This document shows, piece by piece, positions 1-5,310 of a DNA stretch of 6,028 nucleotides. The position numbers and the translations under genes were made by a program. The DNA is from Bacteroidota bacterium (GTDB lineage: Bacteria; Bacteroidota; Ignavibacteria; Ignavibacteriales; Melioribacteraceae). Location of the stretch: the NCBI GenBank assembly GCA_021814855.1, contig JAKAHQ010000118.1, positions 1 to 6,028 of the forward strand, written 5' to 3'. The notes below the pieces were generated by a model. It had not been told where the DNA came from, did not search any database, and worked only from the letters and a program-made list of their open reading frames with translations. Each line of letters begins with the position of its first letter. Position 1 is the stretch's first letter.

Positions 1-754
1 GACCACGAAAAACGGTACTGTTAATGTAAATTTGGCAGGCGTTCAGGGTGCAGATTTAAATAGTTATAATCAGTTTGCATTAAAATCAGTAAATGGTAAA
101 ATGATGTTAGTTTCTCAAAACGATCCAAACACTTCGGTTTCGTTGGCTTCGGGAGAACTTTACGCCATTACGGATTTGTATTCAAATGTAATCCCATCGT
201 ACAAAACCAGTTTGGATAATCTGGCAAATGCTTTTATAGATAGTGTAAATCAAATTCACATGCAGGGTAATTCCCTTGTACAAGGAGCCACTTCAAGCAC
301 CGGAATTCCATTTTTTGGACAACTTGACAGCAACGGTAATGTGATAAATGCCTATTCAGACGGTCTTATGCAAATCAATGCAGATATTATTAGCAACCCT
401 AAAAATATTTCCGCTTCCGATACCGCAAATAATGACGGCAACGGAAATCAGGCTAATAAGATTGCTCTTCTAGCCGATCAATCCCTCGGCGCTTTAGGGG
501 GCCAGTCTGTTACAGATTATTATAATAACATTCTGAATAACATTGGAATAGATAAAACCAATAGCGATAACAATACTCAATCCAGCAATACTATACTTCA
601 ACAGCTGCAGACGCAGCAAAATTCTAATTCTGGTGTATCGCTCGATGAGGAAATGACCAAGGTTCTTCAATTCCAACGTTCATATGACGCAGCATCCAAG
701 CTTATTAAAGTATCGGATGAAATGTTACAAACACTTTTAAATATGGTTGGGTAA
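1..754 (+). CDS. flgK: Flagellar hook-associated protein 1 (FlgK), C-terminal part
   Basis: FlgK (HAP1) is the first of the two proteins joining the flagellar hook to the filament; it is exported through the flagellar secretion channel and sits outside the cell. The gene is cut by the left window edge: the reading frame is open from base 2, giving 250 visible residues, so the start and the N-terminal half are missing. The best evidence is the last ~40 residues, where SLDEEMTKVLQFQRSYDAAS followed by a KVSDEMLQTLLNM-like end matches the conserved C-terminal helix of FlgK, which pairs with the N-terminal helix in the D0 domain. An upstream stretch around bases 200-290 (LANAFIDSVNQIHMQG) also fits the FlgK pattern. 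The middle is rich in Asn, Ser and Gln, as is usual for the variable exposed domain. The TAA stop is 4 nt before flgL. FlgE and FlgG share the C-terminal fold, but the pairing with flgL supports FlgK. Confidence 0.93.
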   Translation, partial: TTKNGTVNVNLAGVQGADLNSYNQFALKSVNGKMMLVSQNDPNTSVSLASGELYAITDLYSNVIPSYKTSLDNLANAFIDSVNQIHMQGNSLVQGATSSTGIPFFGQLDSNGNVINAYSDGLMQINADIISNPKNISASDTANNDGNGNQANKIALLADQSLGALGGQSVTDYYNNILNNIGIDKTNSDNNTQSSNTILQQLQTQQNSNSGVSLDEEMTKVLQFQRSYDAASKLIKVSDEMLQTLLNMVG

Positions 755-758
755 AATT

Positions 759-1640
759 ATGAGAATAACAGAAGGAATGATGACCGAACAGTATTTGAGC
801 AACTACAATAAAGTTGCATCAAAGGTCTCGCAGATTCAGACACAGCTTTCAACAAACACAAAGCTAAATACCTTGTCTGACGATGTGGCAGGTTCTTTAT
901 TAAGCATCAACATTCAAAATCAAATTAATAAAACCGATACTTACATGAAGAATTCTCAAAATGCAAAAAGCTACATGGCTTCTTCTTTAAGCGCTCTTGA
1001 TAACATGACTTCTGAAATTCAGAAAATAATGACCCAGGTAACCACCGCACAAAATCCGTTGAACCAGCAAAACTATCCAACCATTTTGGAGTCGATAAAA
1101 AATTCGCTTGATTCGATAGCGACGGATTTTAATACGAAGCAGAATAACATGTACCTGTTCGGCGGAACAAATTATAATACGCCTCCGGTAAGTCTGGACG
1201 CAGCCGGTAAAGCCGTAGCCACTACTGCCGATATTTCCGGAACTGTAAATGTGCAGTTATCACAAAATGTGAATACGGCGATCAACATACCCGGTTCGGA
1301 TTTATTATCTACCGGTTTATTAACAGCTGTCAATGATATAATCGATTCGTTTACAGCGAATACTGCGCCGACCCAGGCACAGATAGACGCGCTTCAAAAC
1401 TCATATAATGAGTTGCTGAACATTCAATCGATCGGCGGTGAAAAATCGAACAGAATAGACGACATTACAAATTTGCTGACTTCTACAAAAACCAATTTGG
1501 AAAGTTCGCAAGCTAACGTAAGCGGCGTTGACACTGCCAAGTTGGCGGTTGACTTACAAAATCAAAATTATATTATGCAGATCAGTCAAAAAGTTTTGGC
1601 CCAGACTTTTCCTCAATCTTTATTTGATTATATATCATGA
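759..1640 (+). CDS. flgL: Flagellar hook-associated protein 3 (FlgL)
   Basis: FlgL (HAP3) forms the second ring of the hook-filament junction, between FlgK and flagellin. The product is 293 aa, close to the usual ~300. It starts MRITEGMMTEQYLSNYNKVA, the characteristic FlgL N-terminus. I therefore chose ATG 759 over an in-frame TTG at 747, which lies inside flgK and would add four residues before the conserved MRIT. The N-terminal ~130 residues and the C-terminal ~70 residues are helical and flagellin-like; they include MYLFGGTNYNTPPV near residue 130 (FlgL/flagellin families have an LFGG/F-G-G motif here) and a C-terminus with LAVDLQNQNYIMQISQKVLA and a final SLFDYI. The central part is Thr/Ala/Asn-rich and variable. 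The start is 4 nt after the flgK stop with only a weak purine stretch upstream, and the TGA stop overlaps the next ATG, so translation is probably coupled on both sides. Confidence 0.93.
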   Translation: MRITEGMMTEQYLSNYNKVASKVSQIQTQLSTNTKLNTLSDDVAGSLLSINIQNQINKTDTYMKNSQNAKSYMASSLSALDNMTSEIQKIMTQVTTAQNPLNQQNYPTILESIKNSLDSIATDFNTKQNNMYLFGGTNYNTPPVSLDAAGKAVATTADISGTVNVQLSQNVNTAINIPGSDLLSTGLLTAVNDIIDSFTANTAPTQAQIDALQNSYNELLNIQSIGGEKSNRIDDITNLLTSTKTNLESSQANVSGVDTAKLAVDLQNQNYIMQISQKVLAQTFPQSLFDYIS

Positions 1641-2416
1641 TTAAAAAGAGCGGCACACTTTTAGGATTGACACTCGGGCTGTTTTCCATATTTGGCGCGT
1701 TTTTAATTGAAGGCGGTTCCTTTAAAACTCTGTTCTTGCTCTCTTCAATAATGATTGTATTCGGCGGAACCTTCTCGGCTATAATTATTGGTTTCGGATT
1801 GGAAAAATTTAAAAGAATACTTCTGCTTATACGTTTAGCGTATTTTCCCCCCAAATACGACGTTAATAAATTGATCGATTTATTTGTTGAGCTGTCAAGA
1901 AAATCCAGAAAAGAAGGATTGCTTTCAATAGAAAAAGATCTTTCTCGATTTAACGATTTATTCCCCCGCAAGATGACGAAATTTGCGCTCGACGGAACAG
2001 ATCAAGAATCGTTACAGAGCCTGGCGCATCTCGAAATGAAAGCGATGCAGGACCGGCATTACTCGAATATTTTTATTTTTTCAAAGATGGGCGGTTATGC
2101 GCCGACTATGGGCATTATAGGAACCGTGATGGGTTTGATAATGACTTTAGCCAACGCAGGCACCGACCCGAATATATTAATTAAGAACATAGCTACGGCG
2201 TTCATTGCAACGTTGTGGGGCGTGTTCAGCGCAAATATTTTATGGCTTCCCATTGGAGATAGACTTAAACAATGTCATTTAGAGGAGAAAAATATGATGG
2301 AGATTTCTTTGGAGGCAGTGTTGACGTTGCAGAGCGGGGAGATTCCTTCGATAATGAAAGCAAGACTGGTAGGAATGCTTCCTCAAAAAGAACAGCTCGG
2401 CAAGTTGAACTCATAG
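1637..2416 (+). CDS. motA: Flagellar stator protein MotA, copy 1 (short PomA/MotP-like type)
   Basis: This inner-membrane ion-channel subunit pentamerises around a MotB dimer and pushes on FliG to turn the rotor. Its 259 aa match the short MotA/PomA class rather than the ~290 aa E. coli class. Four membrane segments are visible at about residues 5-24, 31-53, 147-172 and 184-207, with a cytoplasmic loop between segments 2 and 3. The loop carries RKEGLLSIE (R91, E99), equivalent to E. coli Arg90 and Glu98, which contact FliG. Segment 3 begins GGYAPTMGIIGTVMGL (P156, like Pro173; T163 at the position of PomA Thr158), and segment 4 ends LWLPIGDRLK (P205, like Pro222). The C-terminal EISLEAVLTLQSGEIPSIM stretch is family-typical, so the frame is genuine to its end. 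The start overlaps the flgL stop (ATGA) with no Shine-Dalgarno, suggesting coupled translation. The 3' end overlaps motB1. TolQ/ExbB share the segment 3-4 fold but lack the FliG-contact loop. Confidence 0.93.
   Translation: MIKKSGTLLGLTLGLFSIFGAFLIEGGSFKTLFLLSSIMIVFGGTFSAIIIGFGLEKFKRILLLIRLAYFPPKYDVNKLIDLFVELSRKSRKEGLLSIEKDLSRFNDLFPRKMTKFALDGTDQESLQSLAHLEMKAMQDRHYSNIFIFSKMGGYAPTMGIIGTVMGLIMTLANAGTDPNILIKNIATAFIATLWGVFSANILWLPIGDRLKQCHLEEKNMMEISLEAVLTLQSGEIPSIMKARLVGMLPQKEQLGKLNS
2255..2258 (+). promoter_or_regulatory. Possible ribosome binding site for motB1 at ATG 2272
   Basis: A GGAG core lies inside the motA1 coding sequence, 13 nt before ATG 2272, which is longer than the usual 5-9 nt. 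It gives only modest support to this start. No better Shine-Dalgarno match precedes the alternative ATA codon at 2413. Confidence 0.3.
2272..2416 (+). other. Out-of-frame coding overlap of motA1 and motB1 (145 nt)
   Basis: The last 48 codons of motA1, including its stop, share DNA with the first 48 codons of motB1 in the -1 frame. The motA frame here encodes the family-conserved C-terminus after the fourth membrane segment. The motB frame encodes a polar, Gly/Asp/Ser/Arg-rich segment that I do not recognise. If motB1 really starts at 2272, this segment would be an overprinted cytoplasmic tail. Confidence 0.55.
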
Positions 2417-3078
2417 AACCCGAAGAATCGCCTTTTCAGGAAAGCAGCGACAAGGATCGGTATTTAATTACCTACGCCGATTTGATTACGTTGCTGCTCG
2501 GTCTGTTTATTATCCTTTATGCCATTTCCAATATAGACAGCAGCAAATACAAATCCGTTGTTGCGGCTTTCGATAATTATTTCGGCAATGATAAATTGAT
2601 TACCACTATTCCCGATAAAAAAACTATTATTACGCCCAAGGATAAATTAAGCGAGGAATTGAGTAAATTAATTGTGCAAAATAATTACTCCGGTTCCATC
2701 CAATTAGAAGAAAATGAGCGTGGAATCATTCTTCATATTATGGATAAAATTTTGTTCTCGCCGGCAAACGCCGATTTAAATGAGGCGTCGAAAACAGTTC
2801 TTAAAAAAATTGCCGACGTAATAAGAAATTTGCCAAACGATATCCGGATTGAAGGATTTACGGATAATACGCCGATTAACAATTCGAAATTTCCTTCGAA
2901 CTGGCATCTTTCCAGCGCAAGGGCGCTTAATACGGCCTGGTACCTTATCAGAATAGAAGGTATTTCTCCAGATAAAGTTTCTATAGTCGGTAACGGAGAG
3001 AATCAGCCGATTGCATCAAATGATTCCCCGGAATCGCGCGCAAGAAACAGAAGAGTTGATATAGTAATTTTAAAGTGA
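2272..3078 (+). CDS. motB: Flagellar stator protein MotB, copy 1, with long overlapping N-terminus
   Basis: MotB anchors the stator to peptidoglycan and carries the ion-binding Asp. From ATG 2272 the product is 268 aa. Residues 1-62 are polar and charged; a single membrane segment at ~64-87 contains TYADLITLLLGLFIILYAIS with D70 as the ion-binding residue (E. coli Asp32), followed by the plug-like SNIDSSKYKSVVAAF. An OmpA-like peptidoglycan-binding domain spans ~148-267, with EGFTDNTPIN (194-203), LSSARA (R217) and the terminal RARNRRVDIVI. ATG 2272 is the only ATG, GTG or TTG in frame before the membrane segment. It forces a 145-nt overlap with motA1, so the first 48 codons are read in a second frame over motA. 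The N-terminus is then about 40 residues longer than usual. An ATA codon at 2413, touching the motA stop, would give a normal-length N-terminus with Asp at position 23. The family call is secure; the start is not. Confidence 0.9.
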   Translation: MSFRGEKYDGDFFGGSVDVAERGDSFDNESKTGRNASSKRTARQVELIEPEESPFQESSDKDRYLITYADLITLLLGLFIILYAISNIDSSKYKSVVAAFDNYFGNDKLITTIPDKKTIITPKDKLSEELSKLIVQNNYSGSIQLEENERGIILHIMDKILFSPANADLNEASKTVLKKIADVIRNLPNDIRIEGFTDNTPINNSKFPSNWHLSSARALNTAWYLIRIEGISPDKVSIVGNGENQPIASNDSPESRARNRRVDIVILK

Positions 3079-3084
3079 GTTATT

Positions 3085-3465
3085 ATGAAGATCAAAACAT
3101 TCCAATTCGGAGAAGTTGAATACTCCGAAGACAAAGTAATTATTTTCAAAAGCGGCTTATTCGGTTTTGAAGATTTGAGAAAATTTTTATTTATTAAACC
3201 GGATGAAGACTTTTTTTATTGGTTGAATTCAATAGAAAAACCGGAAATCGCTTTCCCCATGTTCGGTATGAGGGTAATCGACGAAGTTTTTCCGCAGGAA
3301 GAGAACGCGGAAGCATTTGGGATTGTTACCTTGAATAACGATCCTCTTAAAATTACACTGAATATGAAAGCTCCGGTTTATATCAACCAAAATGATAAAG
3401 AAGGATTTCAAAAAATAATAGACACGGATAAATATCCGGTTCATTACAATTTATTTGCAGAGTGA
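3085..3465 (+). CDS. fliW: Flagellar assembly factor FliW (CsrA antagonist)
   Basis: FliW is a small cytoplasmic protein that binds newly made flagellin. When flagellin is exported, freed FliW binds CsrA and relieves repression of flagellin mRNA (established in B. subtilis and Campylobacter). The 126-aa product is slightly short for the family but complete. It shows the typical N-terminal GLFGFEDLRKFLFI (about residues 24-37), then FYWLNSIEKPEIAFPM (44-59), a central IVTLNNDPLKITLNMKAPVY and the C-terminal DKYPVHYNL ending. The start is 6 nt after the motB1 stop with a weak AGTGAG purine stretch, and csrA follows 7 nt after its stop. This adjacency to csrA is the classical arrangement and confirms the call. 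Confidence 0.95.
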   Translation: MKIKTFQFGEVEYSEDKVIIFKSGLFGFEDLRKFLFIKPDEDFFYWLNSIEKPEIAFPMFGMRVIDEVFPQEENAEAFGIVTLNNDPLKITLNMKAPVYINQNDKEGFQKIIDTDKYPVHYNLFAE

Positions 3466-3472
3466 AAATTCT

Positions 3473-3715
3473 ATGCTAGTTCTTACAAGAAAAATCGACG
3501 AAGAAATAAATATCGGATCGGATGTTAAAATCAGAATTCTGGCAATATCCGAAAACCAGATTAAAATTGGAATTGAAGCTCCAAAGGATATCCAAATTTA
3601 CAGAGGCGAAGTCTTTAACAAGGTTAAAGATACTATAGTGGAGGCCTCGCGGGTTAGTCAAAGCGGGCAATTAAAATCGGATTTGACAAAGTATAAAATC
3701 AAAAAGATCGAATAG
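3473..3715 (+). CDS. csrA: Carbon storage regulator CsrA, RNA-binding translational regulator
   Basis: CsrA is a homodimeric RNA-binding protein that binds GGA motifs near ribosome binding sites; in FliW-containing bacteria its main known target is flagellin mRNA. ATG 3473 gives the near-universal N-terminus MLVLTRK. An in-frame TTG at 3455 would only add residues inside fliW, so I rejected it. The 80-aa product keeps the RNA-contact residues: L4 and R6 in strand 1, the ENQIKIGIEAPKDIQIYRGE core (residues 27-46) and R44, at the E. coli Arg44 position. After the helix at ~46-58 there is a C-terminal tail (~61-80) ending KYKIKKIE, about 20 residues longer than the 61-aa E. coli protein. In FliW-containing bacteria the region after the core takes part in FliW binding, so the tail may serve this. 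It lies 7 nt after fliW and 4 nt before the response regulator gene. Confidence 0.96.
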   Translation: MLVLTRKIDEEINIGSDVKIRILAISENQIKIGIEAPKDIQIYRGEVFNKVKDTIVEASRVSQSGQLKSDLTKYKIKKIE

Positions 3716-3719
3716 ACAC

Positions 3720-4433
3720 ATGGATTTTGAAACAGGAAAGGTGAAAATACTTGTAGTTGACGATGCCGATATCATCCGAAATTCGCTGAGAAAATTTCTT
3801 TCCGAATATGATATCGAGGTCTTTACATGCAACGACGGACTGGAGGGGCTTCAGAAAGCCATCGAATATAAACCGAATTTAATTATTCTCGATCTGTTTA
3901 TGCCGAATCTGGACGGCATAAGACTGCTGCGCGTGCTCAAGGTTATGGACGAGATTAAACATATTCCGGTTATAGTTATTAGCGGCCATACGGACAAAGT
4001 TAATGTGCTCTCGGCAATGGAAGCCGGCGCAGAAAGAATTATTTCCAAACCTTTGACCAAAGAAGTGCTTATTAAAAATATTAACGAGGTTTTAGGAAAT
4101 AAATTTCTTTCCAACTCTCGAAAACTCGGATTTCTTTCCGATAATGAGAAAGAAAATATTAGTAAGGAATTAAAAAAATATTACGCCAAAAATATCGGCG
4201 TTAAAAAAGAAACATTACGGCAGACACTGGAGAATGAAAATATCGAGCTGCTGAAACTGATTGTCCACGAGCTTAAGGGTTCCAGCGGAACTGTCGGATT
4301 TAATGATATATCGGAAATGTGCAAAAATATCGAAACAACAATTTATGCGCCCAATAGCCAATGGCATGAAATAAAAACTAAATGCGAGGCTCTTATAAAA
4401 AAATTGGACGAAGTCGTTCTATCCGTGGTTTAG
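3720..4433 (+). CDS. Response regulator receiver protein with C-terminal HPt domain
   Basis: This 237-aa cytoplasmic protein joins a CheY-like receiver to a histidine phosphotransfer domain, with no kinase, DNA-binding or enzymatic output domain. The receiver (residues ~8-127) has the acidic pair D14-D15, the phosphoacceptor D58 in LIILDLFMPNLDG, the switch residue S88 in VIVISGH and the conserved K110-P111. After a linker, a helical domain (~140-235) carries HELKGSSGTVGF with H183 as the likely phospho-histidine. All catalytic residues are present, so it could receive phosphate at Asp and exchange it with His in a phosphorelay. Its partner kinase is not in the window. ATG 3720 lies 4 nt after csrA with no clear Shine-Dalgarno; GTG 3741 is a less likely start because AGGA is only 3 nt before it. 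The setting between csrA and motA2 suggests a motility role, but this is inference. I know no established name for it. Confidence 0.9.
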   Translation: MDFETGKVKILVVDDADIIRNSLRKFLSEYDIEVFTCNDGLEGLQKAIEYKPNLIILDLFMPNLDGIRLLRVLKVMDEIKHIPVIVISGHTDKVNVLSAMEAGAERIISKPLTKEVLIKNINEVLGNKFLSNSRKLGFLSDNEKENISKELKKYYAKNIGVKKETLRQTLENENIELLKLIVHELKGSSGTVGFNDISEMCKNIETTIYAPNSQWHEIKTKCEALIKKLDEVVLSVV

Positions 4434-4440
4434 AAGGGGA
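4434..4440 (+). promoter_or_regulatory. Ribosome binding site of motA copy 2
   Basis: The purine run AAGGGGA lies in the 16-nt gap after the response regulator, 9 nt before ATG 4450. This is one of the clearer ribosome binding sites in the window and supports that start. Confidence 0.6.
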
Positions 4441-4449
4441 AACTGAATA

Positions 4450-5310
4450 ATGTTCGTAATTATAGGTATAGCGGTTGTATTGGTTGCGGTAATTGCCGGG
4501 TTTACAATTGCCGGCGGTAATCTTGTGCTGCTGTTTCAGATCGCAGAGTTTATCACTATCGGAGGCGCAGCAATAGGCAGTTTATTAATAGCAACGCCGT
4601 TGCCGCTGTTGAAAAAAATTATTGCTACAATACCCAAAATGTTTAAGAGCACTAAGAATTCTAAAGAAGATTATTTGCAGATGCTCAAAAGCTTCAGCGA
4701 TTTGTTTTTAATTGCCCAGCGGGAAGGTTTGCTCGCCATCGAAAAGCACATTGAAAACCCGGAGAAGAGCGACATACTTTCGAAGAACACAAAGTTTGTA
4801 TCGGATAAGCATAGGTTAAATTTCTTTTGCGATACCATGAAAGTAATGCTTGCCGGCTCCGTGCCCCCGCATGAATTGGAAGGATTGATGGATGCAGAAA
4901 TTGAAACTTATGAAAAAGAAACCAAACCGGTCTCGGAAACTATATCAAGAGTTGGAGATTCGCTCCCGGGCTTAGGTATTGTTGCGGCTGTTCTTGGAAT
5001 TATTGTTACTATGGGAGCGATAAGCGAAGGTGCCGAAACAGTTGGACATCATGTTGCCGCTGCACTGGTTGGAACATTTTTAGGCGTATTGCTGGCCTAC
5101 GGATTTGTAAATCCTATAGCCGCAAATATTGCACTGTTATTCGAAGAGCAAACTCAGGATTTGAATGTTATCAAGTCTTACATACTTGCTTATTCAAAAG
5201 GCAACCCGCCGTTTGTAGCAGCCGAGATAGCAAGAAGAACAATATTCTCCGATGAACGGCCGTCATTCCAGGAACTGGAAGCGACACTAAGAGGAAGAAA
5301 AGAGAAATGA
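4450..5310 (+). CDS. motA: Flagellar stator protein MotA, copy 2 (long E. coli-like type)
   Basis: This second ion-channel subunit is 286 aa and belongs to the long MotA class. Membrane segments lie at about residues 1-20, 27-50, 172-192 and 200-222, with a large cytoplasmic loop between the second and third. Numbering coincides with E. coli MotA at key points: E98 in EGLLAIEKHIENP, P173 in SLPGLGIVAAVLG and P222 in LAYGFVNPIA. The loop contains the class-typical VPPHELEGLMDAEIE (138-152), and segment 4 contains HHVAAALVGTFLGVLLAYGF. At the position of the FliG-contact Arg90 there is Gln, with Arg at 91. Segment 3 has A180 where copy 1 has Thr, as in proton-driven MotA. It is only distantly related to copy 1, so this is not a recent tandem duplication. 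ATG 4450 has a good ribosome binding site, and the TGA overlaps the motB2 start. Confidence 0.95.
   Translation: MFVIIGIAVVLVAVIAGFTIAGGNLVLLFQIAEFITIGGAAIGSLLIATPLPLLKKIIATIPKMFKSTKNSKEDYLQMLKSFSDLFLIAQREGLLAIEKHIENPEKSDILSKNTKFVSDKHRLNFFCDTMKVMLAGSVPPHELEGLMDAEIETYEKETKPVSETISRVGDSLPGLGIVAAVLGIIVTMGAISEGAETVGHHVAAALVGTFLGVLLAYGFVNPIAANIALLFEEQTQDLNVIKSYILAYSKGNPPFVAAEIARRTIFSDERPSFQELEATLRGRKEK
5290..5295 (+). promoter_or_regulatory. Ribosome binding site of motB copy 2
   Basis: AGAGGA inside the last codons of motA2 lies 11 nt before ATG 5307 (14 nt before the second ATG at 5310). It supports initiation at this ATGA junction in addition to coupling with motA2. Confidence 0.5.

Noticed and set aside
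494..676. Minus-strand open frame opposite flgK, and similar ones at 3229-3444, 3476-3670, 3851-4114 and 5190-5375
   Set aside because: All are 60-87 codons long, fully or largely opposite confident genes, and show no family motif.
1667..1693. TTGACA-like promoter box inside the motA1 start region
   Set aside because: The -10 partner at the right spacing (TATTTG) is poor, and the bases encode membrane segment 1 of MotA1.
1582..1971. 129-codon minus-strand open frame opposite the flgL end and motA1 start
   Set aside because: It lies antisense to two well-supported genes, has no recognisable domain and no plausible start context; AT-rich antisense frames of this length arise by chance.
2381..2416. 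Programmed -1 frameshift at the A-run (2385-2389) giving a MotA1-MotB1 fusion
   Set aside because: The motB frame is -1 relative to motA and a fusion would be topologically possible. However, the codons CAA-AAA-GAA do not form a standard X-XXY-YYZ slippery heptamer, and I saw no clear stimulatory hairpin.
3211..3217. Run of T in fliW as a possible terminator or frameshift error
   Set aside because: No GC-rich stem precedes it, and the FliW motifs continue in the same frame on both sides.
3683..3711. TTGACA at 3683 before the REC-HPt gene as a promoter
   Set aside because: TATAAA lies only about 3 nt downstream, and at 17 nt spacing there is GATCGA, so no sigma-70 pair forms.
3741..4433. GTG 3741 as the true start of the REC-HPt gene
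   Set aside because: AGGA is only 3 nt upstream, too close for efficient initiation; ATG 3720 gives a normal short leader before the receiver.
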